Positions 21,727 through 33,509 of a DNA stretch of 64,000 nt are shown here, in pieces. The notes under the pieces were generated by a model, which was not told the origin of the DNA, did no database searches, and was given only the letters and a program-made list of their open reading frames with translations. Each line of letters starts with the position of its first letter. Position 1 is the first letter of the stretch. This DNA comes from Hymenopus coronatus (lineage: Eukaryota > Arthropoda > Insecta > Mantodea > Hymenopodidae): positions 104,952,501 to 105,016,500 of the forward strand of contig CM060881.1 of the NCBI GenBank assembly GCA_030762935.1, given 5' to 3'. Both the position numbers and the translations under genes were made by a program.

Positions 21727-23228
21727 TAGTGGCGGTCAAAACCCGTGCCACTCTCGCTCGTTACTCGTAAGCCACGCCACTTCTCAAGAGTGTGGGAACG
21801 AGAATCTCGGTATCGAGAACTAGTGCTCACATGCGAGGCGAATCGAGTATTCTCGTAACTACAGACGAAGTAGGTTCACGTATGGCCCGTAATATAAACT
21901 GGTTACATAACAACTAGAGCCCGGATTTTTAGATTTTAACCTATTTTTTTCCTTAAGTTAGACAGTTTCAAAGTACTTTTATGTTTCAAGCCGTTTGGAT
22001 GCTAGTGTGTGAATCTTATTCAACCTAAAAAAGGAAGCTAAATGGGACAATTGACTTTAAATTCGCTAAGCTTAAGTTTTATTTTGTTCTATTTTTTAAC
22101 CTCGGTTGAAAATGTATCCATTTTTTCTTCAATTCATTTGAATTATACAATTTTTGTTTAACAATTCGTTTAGTTTTGTTTTGAGTGCACGTGTGGGGTT
22201 GACTAGGGAAATAATTTATCACTATTTTTATCTTAGTATGGAAATTGCGTGTATGAGATATACGACAGCGACATCTTGCGATGTTGAAAGATGTTTTTCT
22301 GCCTATAGAAATATATTAAGAAACAACAGAAAATGTGCAAATGTGGCTAGTTGTGTAGAGCAAAACTACTGAAATGTGAAGTTTGTTTTAAATGAGTGCT
22401 ATATATTAAAAATAATGCTAATGTGTAATAAATTACCTTTAATTACAGTACATATTAATAGCATGCTTCCCGTGAAGTAAAATCGTTTTCATATTTTGTC
22501 TATATTATTTTATAAAATGCGTTTTTCGTCAACATCCTTAAATAGGTAGGAAAAGTGTTTAAAAGCCTAACAAATAAAAACAAAAAAAGAGGTTAGGAGC
22601 GTTGTTAGAAGGCTAAGAAAATTGTTTAAAAACGAAAGAGTTAATAAAAGGTTAAAATACATTTATAAAAAGCTAAAAATCCGGGTCCCTGTAATACCAC
22701 AAGATTACTCATCATTTGACAGTACATACATCACAAATGCGTTCACAGTAAAGGCTTGAATCAGCGATTTTAATCGTTAATGACATGCCTATACTTTGTG
22801 TTACTAAGTATACATATGTTCAGATTACAACTGAAAATATAATTACTTCTTGCAACATAAAAGTGCTAAGGGTAATACAATATATACACACTTATTTTAA
22901 TAAAAGTTTCGTTTTTAACCCTTTTTTTAGTGTGGATTATTTAAATATCATCTTTATCCTGGTAGGCTATTCAAATCTTAAATCATTTAAACGTATGAAA
23001 TAATAAAATTTGCAAGACTGATAATGCGAGTTTCCGCACATTGCAACGCAGTCTTGCTATTAGCGAGACTCAGGAGTCTTGTGAGAGTCGAGACTCTTGA
23101 GACTCCCGTACCTCGCTGGTCAAACCTCTCTCGAGCCAGCTCTGCGTTCAGCTGCAACTACTGGCTGCGAGAGGCGAGCTAAACGGCAGCGAGAAACAAG
23201 CAAGGCTGAAAGCTGACTACTGGCTCTA
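21727..23228. mobile_element. Internally deleted hAT element with perfect 8-bp duplication
   Basis: Flanked by GAATACAC at 21719-21726 and 23229-23236. The ends are TAGTGGCGGTC and, inverted, TAGAGCCAGTA. Subterminal CG-rich blocks with many GAGACTC/GAGTCTC and CTCGC/GCGAG motifs (21748-21870, 23030-23200) resemble the transposase-binding arrays of hATs. The middle is AT-rich with a remnant of the transposase C-terminus. Confidence 0.85.
22218..22371 (+). pseudogene. hAT dimerisation-domain remnant
   Basis: The frame at 22154-22372 ends with TATSCDVERCFSAYRNILRN, the core of the hAT C-terminal dimerisation domain (S-x-x-x-ERxFSA-Y). Nothing upstream in that frame looks like a catalytic core, so only the last exon-like part of the gene survives. 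It is a different hAT subfamily from the 15.3-kb element, which has TTCEAERCFSTLKRIK. Confidence 0.8.
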
Positions 23229-23503
23229 GAATACACTAAGCTATAGCGACAGTGAAATATTTTAAAAACTGATTACTAGAGTGATTGAAATTCGGTTCTC
23301 TTTGCAGGACTAGGAATATAGCTAAAGAAACAGGAGCGACAAATTCTTATTTGAAAAAAAGCTAAAATCAATAACAAAAGCTCTGCAACAAAAAATGTAT
23401 AGAACCCTCAAATGTGTATTACCAGTATAATCTTGGTAAGGAATTCTTGGGTGGAATGCAATACCTTCTCTTCCTGTGAACTATGTACTAAGTAGAGGAA
23501 GTA

Positions 23504-24301
23504 AAAGCATACTCAGAGATTCGTATAAATGAACATCATAAAATTATCAAATTGAAATAAATGGGTAAGTTTGCTATGGCCAAGAATTTTTAAACCGCAA
23601 ATCATGAGTAAGGTCAAGAAATTAGGTTACTAAAGTTAGTTGAAATATCATTAGAACTAGCATTTAGGAAATACTTTTTTAACAGCAGTAACGTTGGGAG
23701 TATTTTGGATTTTGAAATTCCATCTTCTGGCGTCTTCTTACAATTTGTTCAATTAGCTCATAGGAAAGAAGCCAACGAAGAAAATTTCAAAACAGTTTCT
23801 TTCAACAATTGTTCCTTCTCAATACTTCACTTCAAGAAGGAAACGATGATCTCTTTGGATACTAGGTACACCAGATAGCAGAGGGATTGCCTTCTATCCC
23901 GGGCCCAGAAGTGAAAAGAAATGTTGGTACATATTGTGATATATTGGGTACTTTGGAAACGCCTATCGTTCTTAGTTGTATATACTATCTATTCATAAGC
24001 AAGTTCATTGTTGCAGATTGGTTGGGAGCTTTTGAATCTATAGAAGCCGTGACTAGAGCGTTTCTGAAGGTTCACTAGATATCTTCTACTGGCTGTTATT
24101 TTAAAAAGTACTAACTAATGCTGTATGACGTAATTTTTCAGTCTGAGCTTGGCATTCAAGCCCATTAGTACTTTCCCCTTTCCCAGAGGAGTATCATAAC
24201 AAGCTCGGCATTATACCTTAATATGAGAACTTTCTGCATCGAAGTAACGGAAGGTAGTCTGCACTGTACAATTCAAATTTCAGACGAAACCAAGACGAGA
24301 C
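23504..24301. other. Unassigned spacer
   Basis: No repeat or frame recognised. An open frame at 23887-24078 is short and domain-free. Confidence 0.4.
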
Positions 24302-24532
24302 AAGGCCGCGCCATGGCCGAGTAATTAGACTTCTCGCATGTCACGTAAGCGTCCCGGGTTTGATCCCAAGCGACCGCATGTGAGATTTGTTGTGTTGTGC
24401 GGGTTTTCTTCGACTTCTCCGGCTTCCTCTGCCAGCGCATTCCACCGGTGCTCCATCTTCATTCCATTTATCATTAGTGACATCGCCTGCTGTACCAATA
24501 GTAGCAAAAGCGGGCGTTAAACACTATAAAAA
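24302..24532 (+). mobile_element. tRNA-derived SINE, family S1
   Basis: A Ser/Leu-type tRNA-like head: CCATGGCCGAGTAATTAGAC (A box) and GGGTTTGATCCC (B box). The body has AAGCGACCGCATGTGAGATT, CATTCCACCGGTGCTCCATC and ATCGCCTGCTGTACC, and a 3' end AAACACTATAAAAATG. It matches the copy at 59620. Short frames in both directions here arise from the SINE. Confidence 0.85.
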
Positions 24533-24959
24533 TGAGGCAACTTGAGGCCTGCTGCGTATGCAACCATTAAGACGAATAAGTGGAGCAGGTAATCTTGATA
24601 AACAGCGTGGATGATGTGCAGCAAAAACTGGTCGACATAAACAAGAATAATTAACGTATTTAGATCTTCTTCAAGTAGTGTATAAAGTTAAGAAAATCGA
24701 ATTGTAAAAATCAATTGAACCTGAAACCATGTGTTCAGCATAGCCTTGTGATAGGTATTGAAGTAAACAACTACTGAACACTAAAAGGTACTCTCATGAA
24801 CACGCATAACAATCCTTAGATATTTATGCCAAAGCTGAACTAGAGAGGGACGCTCTCTCTCAATTCTTTATATATATAGTTCCTGAGTCTGGTCGGGACT
24901 CCGACGCTGTATTCCTTTTACTTCATTTTCCCTAAATTGCTTTTGTTTACCGTTTTCTG

Positions 24960-25090
24960 TCAAATACACACACACTCATGTCCAAGGCGGGACTGGAACC
25001 CATGATCCCTTGCGCCACGAAGCACCAAAGCCAGGCGTTTTAACGAGTGCCACCATGGGGATCGGCGCACTTGGACCTGTTTGATCTACT
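24960..25090 (-). mobile_element. tRNA-like SINE head, reversed
   Basis: Read on the minus strand, GGATCATGGGTTCCAGTCCC is a B-box-like block and CACTCGTTAAAACGCCTGGC the D/anticodon region. Probably another SINE; body not matched elsewhere in the window. Confidence 0.45.
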
Positions 25091-25591
25091 CATCAATCTT
25101 TGGCCCCTGTTATTTTGCATTCTTTTTTAGCGATAATGGCTTAATCGTAGGGTAGCTTGAAGTTAACTGCTTAAGAATTCTTAACCCAGATAGTGGCCTT
25201 TGTGCATCTTAGACCTACATTCATGAATGAATGAATGTAAAGTGGTATGCAACACAAATGCTCAGTTGACGTTAGAGAATTATGTGTAGTGAACAAAGTC
25301 AAATAAATTGAATAGTCGAGAAAACCACTGTTGTAAACGCTTTAGCTTTCTGGGATTTAACCGTAATTAGATCTAGAACTGATATACCAGCCAAGAACAA
25401 ATCTTATTAGCAGTCCCTTTCATATCCTATTCCTTTCGCTAGTGCACTGAAGCTTGGTGAACGTAAATGGTACGTGATTATAACTAACAGTGTAAACAGA
25501 AGCTTCAAACGGTAAATGTGATAACGTAAATAAGTGTACAGTATAACAATCGTGTGTAGAACCACATGCTTTTTACTTTCTCTACACCTAC

Positions 25592-25593
<2 letters not shown>

Positions 25594-25626
<33 letters not shown>

Positions 25627-25872
25627 ACTCTGAATGTCCCACCCTGGCACCTTGTTTACTATACCGCGGCATATATCCAAACTTCATATTTCTTTCCCAT
25701 AAAACAATACATAAAAATTACAATATATATTATTTTTTTCAGATAACTTAACATAATACAACTTATAAAGAAAAATAAATTAAAATAACATAATGAGAAA
25801 AAATACTACATGGAACTAAATAAAATAAAACAATAATAATTTACTTACAAAACTGAGAAAAAAATAAGTATA
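25594..25872 (-). mobile_element. Short retroposon with (TTTA)n tail inside a PALT palindrome
   Basis: 279 bp flanked by a perfect 12-bp duplication, CTACACCTACTA (25582-25593 and 25873-25884). On the minus strand it ends in (TTTA)n (25594-25625 read as AAATAAAT). The body has no known similarity within the window. Length, tail and target duplication fit a 5'-truncated LINE or a SINE. Confidence 0.85.
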
Positions 25873-25993
25873 CTACACCTACTATATACATAGTGTATAG
25901 AGACCATATTGTATTGCACCCAAAAATTCGATACGATACCGAGATATCACTGGAAAAACATGTGAATAAAAAAAAATCTATAAAAAAAGATTC

Positions 25994-25996
<3 letters not shown>

Positions 25997-26038
<42 letters not shown>
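25997..26038. repeat. (TG)n, 21 units
   Basis: Pure TG dinucleotide in the unstable middle tract of the surrounding PALT copy. Confidence 0.97.
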
Positions 26039-26039
<1 letters not shown>

Positions 26040-26471
26040 ACAGAATAGCTCAAAAACGAAAAGTCCGTTAAATACCAAACTTGGTATTTGGATTCAGTAT
26101 CTTCCAAGGATGCAACACGAAGATTTTCAAGAAAATTCCAACACCCCCAATTACCCCTTACATAACAAATTTTGAACAATTTTGATTTTCTCAAAAATGG
26201 CTCTAACGATTTTGATTAAAATATCCTATATTAAAGATATTTACATGATAAATAAAATGTATGTCTTGAATTTTCTGGGAATAGCCTCTGAAGACATCTT
26301 TATTCTGAATAAATTTAGCGGAATTTTGCATAATTGGTAAACTGTACTACACAAAAAATGTAGAGCTCGTTAAAACACACAATTTATGTTATATGTATTT
26401 TTGTCCTAGAGTTGGTCGTTTTTAAGATATTCCTTGTTATTAATTTCAGTTTTAAAATACTTAATACTTTT

Positions 26472-27309
26472 TCTTTTCTATATACGAACTATGTACATAG
26501 TGTATAGAGAAGGTATTGTATTCCACCCAAAAATTCGATACCGAGATTTCACCGCAAATACATTTTGGGTCCCCCTGAATCCAAAAAAATCATTTTTACA
26601 AAAAAGGACCTTGTGTCTGTGTGTGTCTATAGACAGCATAGCTCAAAAACGAAAAATCCGTTACAAACCAAATGTGGTATTTAGGTTTAGTAACTTCCAA
26701 GGATGCGATACGAAGATTTTCAAGAAAGTCGCCCACCCCCAACTACCCTTACATGAAATTTGTTTCGAAAATTTTTATTTTCTAAAAAATGGCTCTAACG
26801 ATTTTGATTAAAATATCATTTATTACAGATATTTACCTAACAAATAAAATGTATATCTTGAATTTTCTGGGCATAGTCTCTTAAGACTACTTTATTCTGG
26901 ATGAATTTTACGAACTTTTGGGTAACTGGTAAACCGTAAGAGATGTATAAAAACTTACTGCACAGAAAATGTAGAGCACATTAAAACTCACAAGTTATGT
27001 TATATGCATTTTTTAGTGGATGTGATCGTTTTTAAGGTATTCGTTGTTTTAGGTTTCAGCTTTGAAAAACTTACACTTTTCTCATACAGGAATATATCAA
27101 CTCCTATCCATACAAACAAAGGAACTTCAGTCACATAGCAACTAGCTTTTGACTATCATTTTAACCTATTGTACCACCGTATTTCGCTTCTACTAACAAG
27201 GAAGCAAGTAATAAGGCTATTTCTGTTAATTTTTGCTCCATTAGATGAAGTAAATAGAATAATTTGTTGCAGTGATACAAAGAAAGTCATATGAATGGAA
27301 CATATCAGA
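26472..27309 (+). mobile_element. PALT copy nested in a same-direction PALT
   Basis: Begins TCTTTTCTATATACGAACTATG, a variant left end, and finishes CATATGAATGG..CATATCAGA. It interrupts the host at its CTTATACTTTT|CTCATACGGG block, in the T-run. Confidence 0.88.
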
Positions 27310-27624
27310 TTTTTTCATATGGGAACTTGTCAACATCTGACCACCCGAAGAATTGGATTTCGATACCATAGTAATCACATTTTAAAACATTTGACTTTTG
27401 GTTTAGCCTAGTGTTTTCCCTTATTTCTTTTAAACCTATAAGGAACTAAGTAATAAAACCGTTTCTGCAAATATTTAAATCGATTAGCACGAAGTAGATA
27501 GAAGAATAAGCTTACTAACAGTAATTTGTTAGAGAGTTGTACAGAAACTCATGTGAATGGAGCACTTCAGTTTTTTTTATCATATATGGCCCGGCATTTG
27601 ATATCAAGAACTTTAAAAATATTA

Positions 27625-29215
27625 ACAAAGTAAAAAATCTGATATGTTACCATTGGCTGTTTTTGTCTACCAATTCTACAACAAGCTTTTCTTATAAAAG
27701 AAAGTCACGTATTGCAATACTAAACTTTGCCAAAATACTGTTATTATATGGGCGTACGGGAATACATTAGGCTAAAGTGATAGCCAATTCTTTCAATAGC
27801 TCGCTTTAATTATGTTGCAATGACATTACTTTCCCTTTGCTTCACCAAAGAAATAAAAATGATAATAATTTTGCATTTGAAAAATGTATAAGTATTTTAA
27901 AATTGAAACCAACAGCTAGGAATATCTTCTAAACGGTTAACTGGCATAAATTGGGTCTTTTAACAAATTTACTTTTCTGTGTACTAAATTCTCTCCGTCA
28001 TGATTTATTAATTATGCAAAAGCCATCCAGATGGAACAAAACTTTAGAGGCTATTGCCACAAAATTCGAGATATACATTGAATATAGCAGAAACTGTCTT
28101 AAATGTATGATATTTTAATAAAAATATTTAGAACCATTTCTGAGAGAGCAAAAATGGTTATGTAAACGATATTGGGTGGCGTCAAGTTTTGTATTTAATC
28201 GATTTTTACTTCCTTTAGACGTACTATGTGCATAGTGTATAGAGGAGGTATTGTAATGCACCCAAAATACGATAGCAAAATGTCACTGGAAATACAAGTT
28301 TTAGATCTCCTGAACCCAAAAAAGCATTTTTTAGAAAAATGTATGTATGTGTGAATGTGTGTGTGTGTGTGTGTGTGGATGTGTGCGTAGCTCAAAAACG
28401 AAAACTCCGTTAAATACCAAATTTGGTATTTAAGTTCAGTATCTTTCAAGAGTGCGACACAACCATTTTCAAGAAAATCCTCCCATATCATAGAAACAAA
28501 TTCGAAAATTTTGATTTTCCAAAATTGGCTCAAACGATTTTGATTAAAATATCATATATTAAAGATGTTTACATGCCAAATAAAATGGATATCTTAAATT
28601 TTTTAGTAATAGCCTCTGAAGACATGTTTATTCTGAATGAATTTTGCGTAATTTTACATGACAAGTAGACCGTAAGAGATAGACAAAAAACTTATTTAAA
28701 AACATTGCGAGCTCTTTAAAACACACAATTTATGTTAAGTACATTATTTTCGTGGAGTTGGCCGTTTCTGAGATATTCTTTTATTGGTTTCACCTTAAAA
28801 TACTTATACTTTTCTCATACGGGAGTTTGTCAACTTCCGTACAAACAAAAGAACTTCAGTCACATAGCAACCAAATTTTAAAAGATTTGCCTACACTTTA
28901 GCCTATGGAATTGCCTTATTTTCCGTTTACTTACAAAGAAGCAGGTAATAAGATCCTTTCTGCTAATTTTTCTCTATTAGTGTTAAGTAAATATAAGAAA
29001 AAGGTTTTTAACAATTTATTGCAGAGATATAGAGAAAGTTATGTGAATGGAAACATCAGATTTTCGTTTTTGAAATATGCAGTTCAGAAGCCAGTTACAC
29101 ACATACACATTGACTTTTTTCTAAAAATGTGATTTTGGATTTAACTGATCTAAAACATGTATTTCCGGTGATCTCAGCATCGGTTTTTGTGGTAGAATAC
29201 AATACTCTCTCTACC
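27625..29215 (-). mobile_element. PALT copy split by a PALT in the same T-run class
   Basis: The left part, 27625-28207, ends TTTAATCGATTTTT. The right part starts at 29061 with TTTTCGTTTTTGA and continues with ACACACATACACATTGACTTTTT to a broken palindrome at about 29215. Undoing the insert gives the family's usual ACCGACTTTTCGTTTTTGAG block. Confidence 0.88.
28208..29060 (+). mobile_element. PALT copy nested in a reversed PALT
   Basis: Palindrome with C changes (ACTTCCTTTAGACGTACTATG), a TG tract at about 28357-28376, all later blocks, ending GAGAAAGTTATGTG and AACATCAGA. Flanked by five and four Ts. Confidence 0.9.
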
Positions 29216-29891
29216 AGCTAGGCAGCTACATTGAATGTAAATGGTACAGAATGTAGCAATGACAGTAGTCAATATAAGCAGACAGGTTGTTTTTGTCATG
29301 TATTTATTTTGGCATAACCAAGAGAAAGGTTCAGTCCTAAAACTGGCTCTGTGTAGAGTACAAATTGTTTTTGAACAATGGAGTAGAGATTTTATCACTG
29401 AGCATAAACAAGCAGTTATTTTATCAAGATGCAAGAAGTTCTTTCTTGTATTTTCCAAGCTGGTCTGGAAAATAAGCAGCTTTGCGTACCATGGCAACCG
29501 TGTCTCAAAATGAAAAGGTTACATTTAATGTGCTCCAGAACGCTGGCACGGAAGAGACGTGTGTTTCCAAGCAGAATGATGATATTCAACTTAAAACTAG
29601 GTTCATAAAGGTACATTTTAGCATCTCAATTACTTTAATAAATTAAAACTAGTAATAAATGTTGGCCTCTAAATTTAATGAGAAACTGAAGAAGAGTTAC
29701 CGCTTTTCAACCATTACAAAATATCTGATTTGCCATGTTCGAATTACTTTCTCCACTTGCTCTGAAAAAAAAAATCTTATAAAAACCTTATATCTACTTC
29801 AACTAATAAAGATACACACTAGCAGAAATGGTCTTGTTAGTTTCTTGTAAGAGGAAATAAGGGAATGCTGTAGGCTAAATTTTATTAGCAC
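29216..29891. other. Unassigned sequence with opposed open frames
   Basis: A 90-residue frame (29241-29513, +) and a 107-residue frame (29174-29497, -) overlap. Neither shows a known domain. The composition is more balanced than in the surrounding repeats, so this is one of the few places where an exon or a foreign repeat fragment could hide; I cannot tell which. Confidence 0.35.
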
Positions 29892-30450
29892 GATATTGTA
29901 ATCCATCCAAAAATTCGATACCGAGATTTCACCGGAAATACATGTTTTGGCTTCCGCTGAGTCCCAAAATAGCAGTTTTAGATAAAGGTCCGTTGTGTGT
30001 TTATGTGCGTGTCTATGGACAGCGTAGCCTGAAAACGTAAATTCGGTTAAATACCAAACTCGGCATTAAAGTTCAAGGAATCTTCAAAGGATGTAACACA
30101 TATATTTTAAAGAAAATCTCCCCCCTCAAGTACCCTTTGCACAGAGTATTTTTTGAAAACTTTGATTTTCTCAAAAAGGGCTCGAACGATTTTGATTAAA
30201 ATACCGATTTTTATTAAAAATGTAATATTCAGAATTTTCTGGGAATGTCTCCAAAAAGTTCTTTATCCTGAGTTTTGAAGAAATTTGCATAATGGTTAAA
30301 CCGTAAGAGCTAGAGAAAAACTTATTGCTCAAAAAGTGTAGTTCTCATTAAAACAATAGTTTCTGTCATAAAATATTTTTTTTTCCTCAGAATTCATCGT
30401 TTTCATTGTTATCTCATCTCTAACGGGACCATGCAAAGCGAAACGTACCT
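29892..30450 (+). mobile_element. PALT fragment, both ends lost
   Basis: Starts at ATATTGTAATCCATCCAAAA, just inside the missing palindrome, and carries the TG-type tract and middle blocks. It frays after ATTCATCGTTTTC. Confidence 0.75.
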
Positions 30451-30561
30451 CAGTTGTTTCGTATATTGACCACAACCTGGATAATTGAAATGGGATACAT
30501 TTCTCACTTTTTATTATTTTCAATCTCATCCTATTTTTCCCTTTAAAAGCCATTATTTTTT

Positions 30562-31349
30562 ACTTTCTCTACACGTACTCTGTACATAGTGTAAAGAGAA
30601 GATTGTATGCCACCCAATAGTTCCATGTCGAGATTTCACCGGATATATGTTTTGAGGTCCCCTACATGCAATAAAAAGTATGTTTATAAAAATACTTGAT
30701 ATTTAAGTTTAGCATCATTCAAGAATGCGACACAAAGATTTTAAAGAAAATCACCCTCTCCAAACTACTCTTTATATAGAATAACTTTCGAAAATCTCGA
30801 TTTTCTTAATATGGCTAACTATTTTGTTAAAATGCCGTATATTCAAGATATTTACATCACAAATATAATGTATACTTTTAATTTTCTAAGAGTAGCCTCT
30901 GAAATCCCCTTCATTCTGGCTGACTTTTGCGTACTGGTAAGACAAAGGTTTTGTAAACAAAAAATGTAGATCTCCTCAAAACACATAGCTTATGTATTTA
31001 CACTTTACATTTATGTTGTGAAGCTAACCGTTTCGGTGATATTCCTTGTTGTTGGTTTCAATTTTAAGATACGTATGTTTTTCTCAAATAGTAAGTTGTG
31101 TTTATTTATTATAATCCTGACCATGCAAAGAAACGAAATACGGTGAAAATCTCATAGCGACAACTTTTATAACATTGTTCTATCGTTTTAGCCTAGTATA
31201 TTCCTAGCACCCTTCTATTTGTAAGGAAGTAAGTAATAAGAACCTTCCGCTAAAACTTATTTCGATTAGCTGAAGTATAAAGAAGAATAATCCTTTGAAA
31301 GGAGTTTGTAGAATAAGCAAGAAAAGCTATATGAATGGAACGCACCAGA
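30562..31349 (+). mobile_element. PALT copy, diverged
   Basis: Palindrome ACTTTCTCTACACGTACTCTG..TAAAGAGAAG. The TG tract is deleted. The end reads AAGAAAAGCTATATGAATGG and CACCAGA before five Ts. More diverged than the nested inserts. Confidence 0.82.
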
Positions 31350-31696
31350 TTTTTCTTATTTGCAGATACAGTTATGTTTAGTATATTGGGTTTTGGCTTA
31401 ATCTGTATACTGCTCTTTGCAATTTATGTTCTGTTTCCGGTTTAACTATTTGGTCATTAACATGTAATGGGGTATTTACAGGTATGCTAGATACTAGATC
31501 CTAATTGTCTCTCCAAATCTTAGAAAATTCTAAAATGCCAATTTGTATTACCAATTTTATACGTACACATATAGAAGGCTAAACTTCACTGCTAGTAAAG
31601 CCAAAAACAAATCTTATTTATTACTTTCAGGTAGTTTTTAGGTAGCTTCCAGCCTTTTCTGCATAGCGAATAGTAGACCAGGGTATGGATGTTTTT

Positions 31697-31934
31697 GTTT
31701 TTATAGCTTAATGCCCTTTAACCTGGTTGGTCATATCGATCGATGAATGGAATTGGTTAAATGATACTTAAATGGTCTCGGGGTTCATAAAACTTAGTTA
31801 CTCGACATTCGTCTTCTCAGCATAAGGGAAAACCCCGAAAAAAACTTATCCAGGTAACAACCTGAGTGAGAATCGAACTCGCGACCTGTTGAATGCGAGA
31901 CAGATACGCTACCACCACACTATGTAGTTGGGCG
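31697..31934 (-). mobile_element. tRNA-derived SINE, family S2
   Basis: The head at the right, read reversed, has GTGGTGGTAGCGTATCTGTC and GCGAGTTCGATTCTC (B box). The body has AGGTTGTTACCTGG, AGAAGACGAATGTCGAGTAAC and GGTTAAAGGGCATTAAGC, with an A/T-rich 3' end. An imperfect 12-bp duplication, ATGGATGTTTTT / ATGGAGGTTTTT, flanks it (31685-31696, 31935-31946). A second copy lies at 49927. Confidence 0.87.
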
Positions 31935-32288
31935 ATGGAGGTTTTTTCGGATGAGATAGAACATATACCTCTCACTCTCGTGAAAACGAATGGACTGTAG
32001 ACCTTTATAAAAGAGTTGTGGATTTTGTAGGAAATTGGGGAGTATCACAATGAAGAGTTCAGATTAATTTTGTATGTATTCCTATTCACTATGCATGTTA
32101 AGGGACCTGGGACTGAAATTTTGAGTTTTATTGGAAAATATCGAAAAATCGTTTTTTTTTATAACATATGGCTGTTGGAGCTTCTTTAGCTGCCATTCCG
32201 CTTATTCCCGGTTCTGCACCTATTTAAAGATCGTACAATGTACCTGATTCTTAGCATACTATTTTATAAGACAGCATCTTTCTCAAAA

Positions 32289-32778
32289 ATGGCTTTCAGA
32301 GGAAAGTATCTAGTCAGATCAAAAATAGTACTAGATTAAGCAGATATCACACTCAAGTATTATGAGTAATGTCTCGTACCAGGTAGAAGTTGATACCATA
32401 GAGGAGATAAATAAATTCACGCTAAAAAGAACACCAAAAAATAAAGCCCGAAAGGACTCCATAGTTAAATTTTACAGAACCATGACAGCACCACTCTAAC
32501 AAGTAGATATAATGCAGAATACAGACATCAGAAATGAAATTCGGAAGAGTAACTAAAGCAGTCAAGATATCAGGAAAGTATTAAAAAGAATATGAAATAA
32601 ATAATATAAGTACAAACAATAGAGAACAATGGAAAACATTTGTTCAAAGGATGAATAATACCTAAAGTAGCCTTAAATTATAAACCTAAGGGTAAAAGAA
32701 ACAAGAAAGGGTGGGCGGACCAATTTGGAGTCGGAACTGATTGAAAAGTTCAAAACCGTGAAGCAGAAGAAGAAGGCA
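32289..32778 (+). mobile_element. Decayed LINE fragment, same family as 18651
   Basis: Reads, with many frame breaks, as the C-terminal RT region (KFYRTMTAPL, RNEIR, EQWKTFVQRMNN, KPKGKRN..). It ends in (GAA)n. TTTCTCAAAA occurs at 32279-32288 and 32779-32788 as a likely target duplication. Confidence 0.7.
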
Positions 32779-32834
32779 TTTCTCAAAACTACTCTTTGTT
32801 TCTTTTTGTCTCTCTGTGTTTACTCCTTATGTAG

Positions 32835-33052
32835 AACTTACAAGCCAGCGCCTGTGAGTAGAGAGTCCAGGTTGGGTGAACTGCCGGATGTGTTGTATGA
32901 AATTGAGGAAGTGGATGATATGAAGTGAGAGTGAAAGGGATGAAATGAAATATGATTATTCACCAATGGTGGAATGAATGGCGGGGAAACCGAAGAACCC
33001 GGAGAAAACCCACTCAGCCGTAGCTTCGTCCACCATAAATCCAAGCGTCTGA
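32835..33052 (-). mobile_element. SINE fragment (S1-related variant)
   Basis: GGAAGTGGATGATATGAA, CACCAATGGTGGAATGAATGG and AACCCGGAGAAAAC match the reversed SINE body at 35830-36125. The tRNA-like head is missing. Confidence 0.65.
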
Positions 33053-33509
33053 ATTTTTCATTACTTACAACTAACATGTCCCATGTTCTTTATTATAATA
33101 TTATAGTCGACAAAATTATCCCAACACTAATAGTAATCTTTCAAAAATACTTCTGTGAAAAAATGATTCATTTTAGAAATTTAAATGTCTAAATTCTTAA
33201 AAAAGTATTATAAATCAGTTAATCAATCATCCACTCCTAAAGGTTTTGGGTTTATAATTCAAATTCAAAAAATGCTAAACAATTTTCTCAAATTTTAAGG
33301 CGCGTAGAACATTTTGATTGTGCAATATATTTATAACAAAATGTATGTAATAATTTATATTTGGCAAAGCATTTATCCAATTTGAGTGAAATTTTACATT
33401 CATAATAACAACGCAATCACAGAAAAAAAAAATATCAGATGTATCTGCACAAAATCATGGAAATTTGAAATTTCACTCCAGAGTTCCTTAAATTGCATTT
33501 AATATATTT

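Larger units (their letters stand above)
21568..23503 (-). mobile_element. PALT copy split by a hAT element
   Basis: The left part (21568-21726) has ATATGTTCCATTCCATGACG and the CTTCATGCTAATGAAAG block. The right part (23229-23503) continues through AAAACTGATTAC..GAAATTCGGTTC and ends in a decayed palindrome (CTTCTCTTCCTGTGAACTATG..GAGGAAGTAAA). The block between 23400 and the palindrome is deleted. Confidence 0.8.
25575..27570 (+). mobile_element. PALT copy hosting two later insertions
   Basis: The palindrome begins at 25575 (ACTTTCTCTACACCTACTA) and resumes at 25885 after a retroposon. The middle blocks run to 26471, and the right-hand part continues from 27310 (CATATGGGAACTTGTC) to GTACAGAAACTCATGTG and GCACTTCAG before eight Ts. 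It is the oldest layer of a three-element nest. Confidence 0.85.
32102..33487 (+). mobile_element. TTAA-flanked DNA element, copy 2, with two inserts
   Basis: TTAA occurs at 32098-32101 and 33488-33491. The ends GGGACCTGGGACTGAAATTT and, inverted, GGAACTCTGGAGTGAAATTT form an imperfect repeat of about 28 bases. The inner sequence matches the 12707 copy (ACCTATTTAAAGATCGTACA, ACTATTTTATAA, then AAAATTATCCCAACAC, ATCTGAGTGAAAT-like blocks). The excess of about 780 bases is a LINE fragment and a SINE. Confidence 0.75.
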
